A program made the translations under genes and the position numbers. A stretch of DNA of 64,000 nt from Deltaproteobacteria bacterium (GTDB taxonomy: Bacteria; Myxococcota; UBA727; VGSZ01). Of this stretch, positions 46,570-55,339 are shown piece after piece (the stretch's first letter is position 1; every line of letters starts with the position of its first letter). Under the pieces are notes generated by a model. It searched no databases. It had not been told where the DNA came from and was given only the letters and a program-made list of their open reading frames with translations. The stretch spans positions 31,515-95,514 of the forward strand of contig JADZDP010000105.1 of NCBI GenBank assembly GCA_020850995.1. Direction: 5' to 3'.

Positions 46570-48132
46570 TCAGCCCTTGCGCAATCCGGCGACGATGCGG
46601 GTCGCCGCCAGGTGCGCCAAGCCGTAGATCGAGAGCTGCGGGTTGACCCCGGTTGCGGTGGGGAAAACGGAACCGTCGACGACGTAGAGGTTCTGGATCT
46701 GATGGTGACGGAGATCCGTGGAGCGCACCACGCCCTGCTTCGGGTCGTCGCTCATCATGCAGCCGCCCATCTGGTGGGCCGAGAAGATCACCACCGAGCC
46801 GATGCGCCAGGGCAGGGCGTCGACGCGCGCCAGCTCGGCGTCTGTGGTGAGAACATGGTCGCCCTCGTGCAGCGTGACGGAGCTGCGCGCGCCGGCGGCG
46901 AAGACGAGCTTGATGAGTGTCTTTTGCGCCTCGATGAAGCCGCGCCACTGGCGCTCGACGATGGGATAGTCGAGCGCCGCGCGCCCGGAGGACAGCACCG
47001 ACACGGTGCCGCCAACGACGTCGTCGTGGAGACCGTCGATCTGCAGCGCGATGAGCGCGCACGCGTTGCGCAGGTGGGCGAAGAGATCGGCGTGGGCACC
47101 GCCGAAGCCGGTGAACGACGTGGCGGAGAGCATCGGGTGGATGGGCGCGGTCTCGAGGAAGTAGCCCATCTCCTCGCCGCGGTGGGCCGGCGCGTGGCTG
47201 GCAATGGACTGCGGCGGGCCGCGCCAGCCTGCCACCTCGTCATCGAAGAAGCCGGCGGCGGCCACCACCGGGTGCAAGAAGGTGCGCCGGCCAAGGCGGC
47301 CGCTCGCGTCTGGCGTGTCTGATCGCAAGAGCAGGGCGGGGCTGTTGATGGCGCCGCCCGACACCACCACGGCGCGCGGCTTGATGGTGGCGCGCAGCCC
47401 CGTGGGCTCGAGGCCGTAGGCGTCGAGCAGCGTGCACTCGATGGCCACCGCGCGTGAGCTCTCGTAGAGCACGCGATCGGCGCGGGCGCGCGTGATCACC
47501 GCGGCGCCCGCCTTGATGGCGTCGGGGATGAGCGTGACGAGCATCCCCTGCTTGGCGCCGATGGGACAGCCGTGCCCGCAATTGCCCGTGCCCGCGCAGC
47601 CGATGACGTTGCGCCGCAGCTTCTCCACGTCGAGGCCGAGCTTGGCGGCGCCGGCGCGCAGCTTCTGGTTGTTCGCGTTGATGAGCGGCTCGGGCACCTC
47701 GGCGATGCCGAGCCGCTGCTCGGCCCACTCCCAGTGCGCGGTCAGCTCGGCGACCGAGACGCCGCCGACGGCGTGCTTGGTGCGCCAGTGCTCGACGATG
47801 TACTCGGGCGTGCGAAAGCAGGTGGTCCAGTTGACGGTGGTGCCGCCGCCGAGCGCGCGGCCCTGCAGGATGGAGATGGCCCCGTCCTTGGTCGCGCGCT
47901 GCCCGCCGTCTTGGTAGAGGAAGGGATAGGCCTCGTCCTCGCGGCCGCGGAAGCGCTCGGTGCCGAAGGCGCCGCCCTCCTCGATCAGCACGACCGACAG
48001 GCCCGCCTGCGCCGCCGTCGCAGCCATGACGGCGCCGCCCGGTCCGCTGCCGATGATGGCGAGATCGCAGCCCACCTCGAGATCGGCGCTGAGCGTTTGG
48101 CCCTCGGTGATGCCCGCCGGCAAGGTCTTCAT
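46570..48132 (-). CDS. GMC-family FAD oxidoreductase
   Basis: 520 residues. The FAD-binding Rossmann site is LAIIGSGPGGAVMAA (about 24-38). GMC-family blocks follow: RALGGGTTVNWTT, the substrate-pocket segment, and the C-terminal FSAHQMGGCMM plus ATGVNPQLSIYGLAHLAA, which hold the catalytic His and Asn. The nearest groups are long-chain alcohol and gluconate/cholesterol-type oxidases or dehydrogenases. It has no signal peptide of its own. It overlaps the Tat-signal gene by 4 bp (ATGA), the arrangement of the large and small subunits of gluconate-type dehydrogenases, so export by hitchhiking is likely. Confidence 0.9.
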   Translation of the reverse strand: MKTLPAGITEGQTLSADLEVGCDLAIIGSGPGGAVMAATAAQAGLSVVLIEEGGAFGTERFRGREDEAYPFLYQDGGQRATKDGAISILQGRALGGGTTVNWTTCFRTPEYIVEHWRTKHAVGGVSVAELTAHWEWAEQRLGIAEVPEPLINANNQKLRAGAAKLGLDVEKLRRNVIGCAGTGNCGHGCPIGAKQGMLVTLIPDAIKAGAAVITRARADRVLYESSRAVAIECTLLDAYGLEPTGLRATIKPRAVVVSGGAINSPALLLRSDTPDASGRLGRRTFLHPVVAAAGFFDDEVAGWRGPPQSIASHAPAHRGEEMGYFLETAPIHPMLSATSFTGFGGAHADLFAHLRNACALIALQIDGLHDDVVGGTVSVLSSGRAALDYPIVERQWRGFIEAQKTLIKLVFAAGARSSVTLHEGDHVLTTDAELARVDALPWRIGSVVIFSAHQMGGCMMSDDPKQGVVRSTDLRHHQIQNLYVVDGSVFPTATGVNPQLSIYGLAHLAATRIVAGLRKG

Positions 48133-48749
48133 GGTGCACCCCCGTCGACGGGCGCTGGCGATCCTGGGGGCATCTCCACCTCGTCACGCGCGCGCACCGC
48201 CGCGGGATCGACCATGAGCGCGCCGCGCGCGCTGATGGCGGACGGCTCGGGCTTGGGGATCGGGGGCGTGTAGCCGAGGGCGGCCGCGGCAGCGGGGGTG
48301 GCGTAGTGCGCCGCCAGGCAGAGCTTGCGCAGACCTTGATAGGCCGAGCGCAACAGCGCGATGCGCGAGCTGCCCCAGCGAGCGAACGCGGCGTCTTGGT
48401 CCGCCTCCTTGAGCATGGTGAAGGGCGTGGGCGGCCCGCCGGTCAAGAGCGAGACCAGCGCGTTCTCGAGCAGGCCGAGGGCGAGGCCGAGGTCTTTTTG
48501 CACCTCGGGGGGCGCGAAGCGGAGCGCGGTGTCGACGCCATGGGCCGCGCTCAGGGGATCCGCCGTGGTGCGCGCCAGCACCCGTGCTGCCACCGCTACC
48601 AAGACGGCGAACTGCGCCTCCGAGAGCGTGGCGAGCGGCGTGCGCGGCCGCACCGAGCGATCCCCGGGGAGGAGCGCTACGGTGGTGCCCGACGCGAGCA
48701 AGAGCGCACCGCCGATGATGCCGAGCCTGAGGAACCCGCGACGCTTCAT
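48129..48749 (-). CDS. Tat-signal small subunit, gluconate 2-dehydrogenase subunit 3-like
   Basis: 206 residues from the ATG at 48749. The N-terminus KRRGFLRLGIIGGALLLASG is a twin-arginine signal (RRxFL), predicting folded export. The mature region is helical: LSEAQFAVLVAVAARVLARTTADP, then VQKDLGLALGLLENALVSLL and MLKEADQDAAFARWGSSRIALLRSAYQGLRKL, the pattern of the small subunit of flavin-dependent gluconate-type dehydrogenases. The stop overlaps the GMC start. The tail is Pro-rich. Probable escort and partner of the GMC protein. Confidence 0.8.
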   Translation of the reverse strand: MKRRGFLRLGIIGGALLLASGTTVALLPGDRSVRPRTPLATLSEAQFAVLVAVAARVLARTTADPLSAAHGVDTALRFAPPEVQKDLGLALGLLENALVSLLTGGPPTPFTMLKEADQDAAFARWGSSRIALLRSAYQGLRKLCLAAHYATPAAAAALGYTPPIPKPEPSAISARGALMVDPAAVRARDEVEMPPGSPAPVDGGAP

Positions 48750-48797
48750 GCGCTCCTCACCGCGGCGACGGCCCCGCACACGGGCCCATCGTCGTCA

Positions 48798-50216
48798 TTA
48801 GAAGTAGCTTATCCGACGGGCCGACGCGTGGCCCCAGCCGACGAAGCGCACCAGATCCAGGCACAAGAGCGCGGCCGTGAGCCCGCGAATGGTGCGGGCC
48901 GGCACGGTGTCGAAGAGCGTGAGCAGGTCGCCCACCGTCTTGGTGCCGTCCATGGCCACCACCACGCGCGCCTCTTCGGCGGAGAGCGGCAGGTCTTGTA
49001 GGCCGTAGCCGGCATCGCCCGACGGGGAGAAGCGCGCGTCGTCGGGGGCGGCGGCCAAGAGCGCGGCGTCGCTCTCGGTCAAGAGGACGCCACGCAAGAT
49101 GATGTCGGGCACCGTGACCTGCACCGGCACGACCTCGCGCGTCGCGCGGCCCTCCAGCGTCACGCGCATGGTGCCCGTGGGCCAGGCGAAGGACGCGATG
49201 GCGATGCGGCGCGCATGCTCTTCGACGAGGGCGCGCAGATCTGGCTCGGCGAGCAGCCCGCGCGCGAGGATCGCCTCTGCTACGGTCTTGCGCCGGCCCG
49301 ACAGCACGTCGCTGCGCACTTCGCCGATGTCGTCGGCCGAGATGAGGCCCCGCTTGTGCGCCAGCGTCGACAGGTCCTCCGAGTCGAGGTTCGAGCGCGC
49401 ACCCACGACCGATCCCCGTCGCATCAGCAAGACGCGCCGGGCGCGGCCGTTGCTGACCCACAGCTCGCCGGTGGTCTGCGACTGCGCGAAGGCGTCGAGC
49501 ATGTCGGCGTAGCTGCGCGGCGTGAGCGGCAACTCGCCGCGCGCCTCCGGCATGGGCGCCGCCGTCGCGCGCCGCTCCTTGACGCGCGCCCAGAGGTCGG
49601 CGAGCGCCCCCGGAGAGTATGCGCGTCGGATGGCGGGCTCGGCTGCGTCCGCGCCATGCGGGCCCGCGCCGCTGATGGGCTTGGCGATGCCCGCGTCGGC
49701 GGCGTGGCCCGGTGGGGCGCTGGGCTCGCGCACCGCGGTGACGGCGACCTCGACATCGAGCAAGAGCTCGTCGTCGTCATCGGCCTCGATGGCGGCGCCT
49801 TCACCGGACGCGAGCGGCGAGCTCGGCACGTTGGTGTCGGCGCTGCCCTTGTGCAAGGCCAGCCCGGCGAGCCGGGCGGCGGTCTCGATGAGGGTGAGCG
49901 ATCGAAACGGGCGCGAGAACGACGCGTCCAGCGTGGCGATGCGCGCCATGGCCGCCTCGTCGTCGACCGGCAGGCTCTGCGGGTAGGTGACCACCACCAC
50001 GGCGCCGAGCTCGGCGCGCAACAGCTCGCCCACCTCCTCGCCCGTGGCGTCGGCGAGATCGTGTTCGAGCACGACCACGCGCGGCTTTTGCTCCAGCGCT
50101 CGCTCGAGCGCCTCGACGCCGGTCTTGGCGCGCGCCGCGTGCAAGCCGTACTGCTCGAACAGCGCGGCGAGCAGGTCACCCAGCTCCCCCGGATCGACGA
50201 CGAGCACCTCGGCCAT
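48798..50216 (-). CDS. degenerate response-regulator receiver fused to DUF4388 (PATAN) domain
   Basis: 472 residues from the ATG at 50216. The receiver fold (about 1-120) begins AEVLVVDPGELGDLLAALFEQYG, but the phosphoacceptor position is Glu (E51, VVLEHDLAD), one acidic-pocket residue is lost and the Lys of KPF is Arg (FSRPF). A charged linker (about 130-230) leads to a DUF4388/PATAN domain (about 245-350, TGELWVSNGRARRVLLMRRGSVVGA). A C-terminal part follows with winged-helix-like LPLSAEEARVVVAMDGTKTVGDLLTLF. PATAN proteins in Myxococcota act in signalling and motility. Probably phosphorylation-independent. Confidence 0.85.
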   Translation of the reverse strand: MAEVLVVDPGELGDLLAALFEQYGLHAARAKTGVEALERALEQKPRVVVLEHDLADATGEEVGELLRAELGAVVVVTYPQSLPVDDEAAMARIATLDASFSRPFRSLTLIETAARLAGLALHKGSADTNVPSSPLASGEGAAIEADDDDELLLDVEVAVTAVREPSAPPGHAADAGIAKPISGAGPHGADAAEPAIRRAYSPGALADLWARVKERRATAAPMPEARGELPLTPRSYADMLDAFAQSQTTGELWVSNGRARRVLLMRRGSVVGARSNLDSEDLSTLAHKRGLISADDIGEVRSDVLSGRRKTVAEAILARGLLAEPDLRALVEEHARRIAIASFAWPTGTMRVTLEGRATREVVPVQVTVPDIILRGVLLTESDAALLAAAPDDARFSPSGDAGYGLQDLPLSAEEARVVVAMDGTKTVGDLLTLFDTVPARTIRGLTAALLCLDLVRFVGWGHASARRISYF

Positions 50217-50338
50217 GCGAGGCGCTCCATAGCAGAGATCGCCGCCGCTGTCGTGGCGGGGCAGCTCGGGAGACGTCCGAGGCGGCACGGCCGGTGCGCG
50301 GAATTGCTGGCATCGGCCCCGCTGGTTATCCTTGTGGC

Positions 50339-51076
50339 ATGACCCCGTGGGACCTGGCCGAGCGCTTCGTCGACGACGACGTGGGCGCGTCTGCGCCGCG
50401 CCCCACGGGTCGCCCGCTCTTGTGCCTGTCGGACATCCACGGCGACCGCGCGGCGCTCGAGGCGGTGCTCGACGCGGCGCGACACCTGCAGATCGAGGGC
50501 ATCGTGGCGGCAGGCGACCACTGCCTCGGCGGGCCCGACCCCTTCGGTGTCTGGCAACGCCTGCTGCAGCTCGGGGCCACAATGGTGCGTGGCGCGTCCG
50601 ACCTCGCGCTCGGCACCGTCCACGCCGGCGACGTGCGCCCCCAAAGCGCGCGCGAAGAGGCTCGCTTGCTCACCTTCTTGCGCACGCAGGAGGCGCTCGG
50701 CGAGATCGTGTGCCGCAAGCTCGCGGAGCTGCCGGTGACGGCGGTGGTGTCCCTCGCGGACACCAGCGGCGTCATGGTGATGCACGGCTCGCCCAACGAC
50801 GACCTGCGCGGCCTCCTCGACGACGAGCACCTGGCCGACGAGGTGGCGTGCGTGGCCGAGGACGTCCTGGTGGTGGGCGCCACGCACCGGGGCTTCGAGC
50901 GGCGCGTCGCGAAGCTGCTCGTCATCAACGCCGGGTCGGTGGGCAGGAGCCCCACCCGGCTGCAGAACGCTCGCTCCGCGCACGCCGTGCTGGTGCAGCC
51001 CTTCAGCGACGGCGTGGTGCGCGCCTATGGGCGCGACGTCCCGGTGTCGGCCGCGGCTGTTCGTCGTGCAGGCTAA
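50339..51076 (+). CDS. metallophosphoesterase (YfcE/Calcineurin-like family)
   Basis: 245 residues from the ATG at 50339. Metal motifs of the family: LCLSDIHGDRAALEAV (DxH), VAAGDHCLGGPDP (GDxxGxGPDP form), GVMVMHGSPND (xxH), and VGATHRGFERRV (GHTH-like, here ATH). The order and spacing match small phosphodiesterases of the YfcE/PrpE type; the substrate is unknown. Its 3' end overlaps the rnc start and it diverges from the PATAN gene across a 122-bp gap. Confidence 0.88.
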   Translation: MTPWDLAERFVDDDVGASAPRPTGRPLLCLSDIHGDRAALEAVLDAARHLQIEGIVAAGDHCLGGPDPFGVWQRLLQLGATMVRGASDLALGTVHAGDVRPQSAREEARLLTFLRTQEALGEIVCRKLAELPVTAVVSLADTSGVMVMHGSPNDDLRGLLDDEHLADEVACVAEDVLVVGATHRGFERRVAKLLVINAGSVGRSPTRLQNARSAHAVLVQPFSDGVVRAYGRDVPVSAAAVRRAG

Positions 51077-51818
51077 CCCCGCGCTCGACGGCGAGCTGGC
51101 GCAAGAGGCCGAGCGCCTGGCGCGCGCCGAGCAGGTGCTCGGGCACGCCTTCCGCGATCGCGCGCTGTTGCTACGCGCGCTCACTCACAGCAGCGCCAAG
51201 AACGAGCGCGTCAGCGCCGTGGGCGACAATGAGAGCCTCGAGATCCTCGGCGATGCCGTGCTCTCGCTGGTGACGCTCGAGGACATGCTGCGGGCGACGC
51301 CGGACGCGCGCGAGGGCGAGCTGACCGTGCGGCGCGCGGCCTATGTGTCGGCGGCAGCGCTTGGGCGCGCGGCGACGGCGTCGGGCTTGCCGGCGCTGTT
51401 GCGGACCGGCAAGAGCATGGCGCCCCAGAGCGCAGGCTCCGCCGGCGCCGACCTCATGGAGGCGCTCATCGCCGCCGTCTACCTCGACGGCGGGCTCGAT
51501 GCCGCGCGCGCGTGCGTCGCGCGCCTGCTCGGCGAGCCGCCGCGCGACGTGGCAGCGCGGGTGCAAAACCCGAAGGGCGCGTTGTCGGAGCGCCTGCAAC
51601 GCGTGCTGCGCGAGGCCCCCTGCTACGACGTCGAGACCGAGGGCCCGATCCACACCGCGACCTTTCGCGCGCGCGCCACCGTGCGTGGGCGCGTGCTTGG
51701 TGAGGGCACGGGGCCGAGCAAGCGGGCCGCCACCGAAGCCGCGGCGGGCGCGGCGCTCGCTACCCTGCCCGAGGACGACGGCGAGCTGCGCGCGCGCTTT
51801 GCGCCGAGCGCCACGTGA
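51066..51818 (+). CDS. rnc: ribonuclease III
   Basis: 250 residues from a GTG at 51066; an ATG at 51027 (263 residues) is the alternative and would overlap the phosphoesterase by 50 bp. Cuts double-stranded RNA in rRNA maturation and decay. The RNase III domain has NESLEILGDAVLSL (signature with catalytic Glu/Asp) and DLMEALIAAVYLDGG (second acidic site). The double-stranded-RNA-binding domain spans about 170-235 (NPKGALSERLQRVL, then GEGTGPSKRAATEAAAGAAL). queG starts in the stop codon (GTGA overlap). Confidence 0.94.
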   Translation: MQANPALDGELAQEAERLARAEQVLGHAFRDRALLLRALTHSSAKNERVSAVGDNESLEILGDAVLSLVTLEDMLRATPDAREGELTVRRAAYVSAAALGRAATASGLPALLRTGKSMAPQSAGSAGADLMEALIAAVYLDGGLDAARACVARLLGEPPRDVAARVQNPKGALSERLQRVLREAPCYDVETEGPIHTATFRARATVRGRVLGEGTGPSKRAATEAAAGAALATLPEDDGELRARFAPSAT

Positions 51819-52768
51819 GCGAGCCGGCCGCGAGGGCGACGCAGGGGGCCGCCCTGGGCGCGTGGCTCAAGGAGCGCGCAATGGCGGAGGGCTTCGACGA
51901 CGCCGAGGTGGTGCCGGCCGACACCGTGCTCGTCGACGCGCCCCGCCTGGTCGAGGCGGTGCGCAGCGGGCGCCTCGAGCCCTTCCCGTGGATGGCCGAG
52001 ACCCTCGAGCAGCGCACCGATCTTCGCCGTCGCCTGCCTTGGGCCACGAGCGTGCTCGTGGTGGCGCAGAGCTACTTCACCGGCAACCACGACGAGCACG
52101 CTGGTGCGGCCGCGCTCGCGGGCAAGGCGCGCGTGTCGCGCTACGCGTGGGGCAGCGACTACCATGGTTTCCTGCGCCGACGCCTCCGCCGATTGCGGCG
52201 TGCGCTCCTCGACGAGGCGGGCGGCGGCCGCTGCGCTCCCTTCCTCGACGTGGACGCGGTGCTCGAGCGCGCGTGGGCCAAGGCCGCGGGGCTCGGCTTC
52301 GTGGGCAAGAGCGGCCTGTTGATTCATCGCGGTCTCGGCACGTGGACCTTCCTTGGTGGTCTGGCGACCGACGTCGACCTTGGGCCCTGCGCGCGCCCGC
52401 CGGTGGCAGAGGCGTGCGGCACCTGCACCGCGTGCCTCGACGCCTGCCCCACGGGTGCCATCGTCGCGCCCCAGGTGGTCGACGCGCGGCGCTGCCTGGT
52501 GACCTGGAACATCGAGGAGGCGAGCGATCCTCGCGGCGACGCGCCAGGCATGACGGGCCACGGCTGGGCCGCCGGCTGCGACGTCTGCCAAGAGGTCTGT
52601 CCCTGGAACCGCTTCGCCAAGCGCACCACCGAGGCGCGCTTCCTGCCGCGCCCGGGTCACGTGGCCTTCGACGCGACCGACGCGCCCACTGACGTCGAGG
52701 GGACGCCGCTGGCGCGGCCGGGCGCGGCGGTCTTGCCGGCCTTGGCGGCGCGCGCGCTCAAGCCCTGA
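51815..52768 (+). CDS. queG: epoxyqueuosine reductase
   Basis: 317 residues from a GTG that overlaps the rnc stop. Last step of queuosine synthesis in tRNA: cobalamin-dependent reduction of epoxyqueuosine. N-terminal text VLVVAQSYFTG and SRYAWGSDYHGFLRRRL matches the family; the conserved GFVGKSGLLIHRG follows. Two 4Fe-4S binding sites are present: CGTCTACLDACPTGAI and CDVCQEVCPWN. Slightly short, as it lacks the C-terminal HEAT extension of some QueG forms. Its last 11 bp overlap the end of the opposing gene. Confidence 0.94.
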   Translation: MSEPAARATQGAALGAWLKERAMAEGFDDAEVVPADTVLVDAPRLVEAVRSGRLEPFPWMAETLEQRTDLRRRLPWATSVLVVAQSYFTGNHDEHAGAAALAGKARVSRYAWGSDYHGFLRRRLRRLRRALLDEAGGGRCAPFLDVDAVLERAWAKAAGLGFVGKSGLLIHRGLGTWTFLGGLATDVDLGPCARPPVAEACGTCTACLDACPTGAIVAPQVVDARRCLVTWNIEEASDPRGDAPGMTGHGWAAGCDVCQEVCPWNRFAKRTTEARFLPRPGHVAFDATDAPTDVEGTPLARPGAAVLPALAARALKP

Positions 52769-54023
52769 GCGCGGGCAGCGGCGGCAGCGGCGGCGCCTTC
52801 GTGTCGGGGAACAGGGTGCCGGCCGCGACGAAGGGCGCCAGCCCGTCGGCCAACGCGTTGCCGACGCGACGCGCGACGTCGATCTGGGGGTCGTCGAGCA
52901 TCCCTTCGCCGCGGTCGACGTAGAGCAGCGCCGTGACGCGCTCGCCGACGATGATGGGCAGCACCGCGAGCGAGGATGGTGGCGGCAGCGCCAAGTGGCG
53001 AAAAAAGGTGCGTTCGGTGGTCGTGGGGTCGCCGGGGTTACCGAGCGCCACACGCCGCCAGGTGAGCGCGCGCTCGAACACCGAGGGAGCGGTCAGCGGC
53101 AGCAGCACGTCGCGCACGCGCTCGCGCCCTTCCGTCGGTGTGCGGCCATCCCAACCCACCGCGACGCTGTCGCGCACCAGGAACAGCACCGCTGAGCGCA
53201 GCGGAGGCACCAGGAGCCGCAGCACCTGCGGCGGCAGCGAGTCTCGCGCCTCGATGACGCTGGCGGGCGGCATGGACGCACGCAAGCGCTCGAGGTCGTC
53301 CAAGCGATCCTCGGGGAAGCGCGGCGTCGACGAGGGACGCGTGTCTTTCAGCACCTGCTCGAGCGCGGCAGTGAGCTCGCTGCCCTCGCCAGGGCGCGTA
53401 TCGGGCACGCTGCCGAACATGGCGGCGACGCTGCGGGCGATCTCGGAGCTGCGGGGGTCGCCCACGGGCTCGGCGACGGCACCAAACACGCGCACCGGCT
53501 GGTCCGGCGAGGGCGCGGGCAGCGCGTCGCCCTCGTCGCTGTGGGGGACGGCGTCTTTGCGCCGCGACGCCAGGAAGGCGGCGTCGGGGAGCACCTTGGG
53601 GATGCCGTAGGCGTCGAACAGCGCGCCGAACAACACGCGCGGCCGAATGGCGCGCGGCTCGACGGCGAGGCCACAGAAGAAGGTGAGGCGCTCGAGCGCC
53701 TCGGTGTCGGAGGGGTCGAGCATGCCCACGATCAGGCGCGCGCGCTCGACGCGCAGGCCGATGGTGCGGTGCTTGTCGGCGAGGTGCCGCGTGAGCGCAC
53801 CGAGGGCGGCGGGCGGTGGCGTGCCGGCGAGCAGATCATCAGTACCGTCGGTGGCGCCGAGGGAACGGAACACGTCCATCAGCTCCGTGTCGTTCACCAA
53901 GCCCGAGCGGTAGAGGCGCTCTGCCAGGCGCGCGCCTTGATAGGGCGCCCAGGCCACGAGGGCCTCGAGGTCTTGCGGGGTCACCAGGCCCCGCGCGAGC
54001 ACGGCGTCACGCAGCGCGTCCAC
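52758..54023 (-). CDS. GspE N-terminal (MshEN-like) domain protein with C-terminal GAF-like domain
   Basis: 421 residues from a GTG at 54023 (an ATG at 54086 would add 21 residues with no gain in similarity). The N-terminal ~165 residues follow the T2SS ATPase N-terminal/MshEN pattern: ALVAWAPYQGARLAERLYRSGLVNDTELMDVF, then RHLADKHRTIGLRVERARLIVGMLDPSD. No Walker A/B is present, so this is not a secretion ATPase. The C-terminal part (about 290-415) looks GAF-like (LRSAVLFLVRDSVAVGWDGR, VLPIIVGERVTALLYVDRGEG). MshEN domains can bind cyclic di-GMP, which suggests a sensory role. Confidence 0.75.
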   Translation of the reverse strand: MDALRDAVLARGLVTPQDLEALVAWAPYQGARLAERLYRSGLVNDTELMDVFRSLGATDGTDDLLAGTPPPAALGALTRHLADKHRTIGLRVERARLIVGMLDPSDTEALERLTFFCGLAVEPRAIRPRVLFGALFDAYGIPKVLPDAAFLASRRKDAVPHSDEGDALPAPSPDQPVRVFGAVAEPVGDPRSSEIARSVAAMFGSVPDTRPGEGSELTAALEQVLKDTRPSSTPRFPEDRLDDLERLRASMPPASVIEARDSLPPQVLRLLVPPLRSAVLFLVRDSVAVGWDGRTPTEGRERVRDVLLPLTAPSVFERALTWRRVALGNPGDPTTTERTFFRHLALPPPSSLAVLPIIVGERVTALLYVDRGEGMLDDPQIDVARRVGNALADGLAPFVAAGTLFPDTKAPPLPPLPALRA

Positions 54024-54095
54024 GAGGCATGGGTAGCACACCTGGCGGGTCGAATACCGCCTTGGCGCCCCCGCGCCGCCTGCCATGCTCGAGGC

Positions 54096-55271
54096 GTGAA
54101 CGACGCCGACCCACCCGAGCTGCGCGCCGCGCACTTCGTCGTGCCGCGCGCCCCCCGTCCTCGTCGGGTCGTGGTGGCGCTGTCCGGCGGCGTCGACTCC
54201 ACGGTGGCCGCCTGGCTCTTGAAGGAGGCCGGCCACGAGGTCATTGGCGTCTCGCTGCGCCTGGCGCCCGATGCCCACGGCCCGGCGCGCGCGGGCCGCT
54301 GCTGCTCGGTGGACGACCTGGGCGACGCGCGGCGCATGGCGGGCGCGCTCGGCATCCCCTTTCACGTCGTCGACGCGCGCGATCGCTTCGTCGAGGCCGT
54401 CGTGGCGCCCTTCGCCGAGGCCTATCGCCAGGGGCTGACGCCCATCCCGTGTCTCGCCTGCAACCACGAGATCAAGCTCGGCGACCTGCTGCGTACCGCG
54501 CGCTCGCTCGGCGCCGCGCTCGCCACCGGGCACTACGCGCGCAAGCTGTGGCGCGGCGAGCGAGCGGCGCTGGCGCGCGCCGCCGATCGCGCGCGCGACC
54601 AGAGCTACTGGCTCTACGGTACCCCCGCGGATGACATCGCCGACCTCGAGCTCCCCCTCGGTGAGCTCGACAAGCCGCTGGTGCGCGCCTTGGCGCGACG
54701 CGCCGGCTTGCCGGTGGCGAACAAGCCCGACAGCCAGGAGATTTGCTTCGTGCCCGACGGCGACCACGCGCGCGCGGTGGAGGAGCTGCGCGGGGCCGGC
54801 GCGCCGGGCGAGTTGCAAGACGCACAGGGCGTGGTGTTGCGCCGTCACGACGGCGTGCACCGGTTCACCGTGGGCCAGCGGCGCGGCACCGGCGTCTCGT
54901 CCGCTGTGGCAGGGGAGCGTCGCTACGTCGTCGACGTCGATGGCCAAAGTGGCCGCGTGGTGCTGGGTGACGCGCGCGATCTGCTGGTGCGCCGCGTGCG
55001 CGCGGCGCCGCTCTTGCTGGCGCAGCCGATCAACGCATGGCCGCCGACGGTGCGGGTGCAGGTGCGCGCGCGCCACGCGGCGCAGGCGGCGCGCTGGCAG
55101 CTCATCGACGACGCCATCGCCATCGAGCTCGAGGAGCCCGTTCGCGGTGTGGCGCTCGGGCAAGCGGCGGTCTGTTATGACGGCGACGTGCTGCTCGGCG
55201 GTGGCATCCTGATCGAGCGCGACGGTCCGTGGGCGCGCTCGCAGCGGCTCGCGGCGCGCGCTGCGGACTGA
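54096..55271 (+). CDS. mnmA: tRNA-specific 2-thiouridylase MnmA
   Basis: 391 residues from a GTG at 54096. Adds sulfur to U34 of tRNA for Lys, Glu and Gln. PP-loop SGGVDS (about 29-34), then RCCSVDDLGDA, the catalytic-Cys region PIPCLACNHEIKLGDLL, ATGHYAR, DQSYWLYG, and KPDSQEICFVPDGD with the second catalytic Cys. FTVGQRRGTGV and the beta-barrel C-terminal domain are present. A 15-residue N-terminal extension precedes the PP-loop domain. Diverges from the MshEN gene with a 72-bp gap. Confidence 0.96.
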   Translation: MNDADPPELRAAHFVVPRAPRPRRVVVALSGGVDSTVAAWLLKEAGHEVIGVSLRLAPDAHGPARAGRCCSVDDLGDARRMAGALGIPFHVVDARDRFVEAVVAPFAEAYRQGLTPIPCLACNHEIKLGDLLRTARSLGAALATGHYARKLWRGERAALARAADRARDQSYWLYGTPADDIADLELPLGELDKPLVRALARRAGLPVANKPDSQEICFVPDGDHARAVEELRGAGAPGELQDAQGVVLRRHDGVHRFTVGQRRGTGVSSAVAGERRYVVDVDGQSGRVVLGDARDLLVRRVRAAPLLLAQPINAWPPTVRVQVRARHAAQAARWQLIDDAIAIELEEPVRGVALGQAAVCYDGDVLLGGGILIERDGPWARSQRLAARAAD

Positions 55272-55339
55272 ACGGTCGGCACCACGATCTCCTCCTCTTC
55301 GCCGGCTCATTGGACTATCGAGGCGCCGTGGGGATCGAC

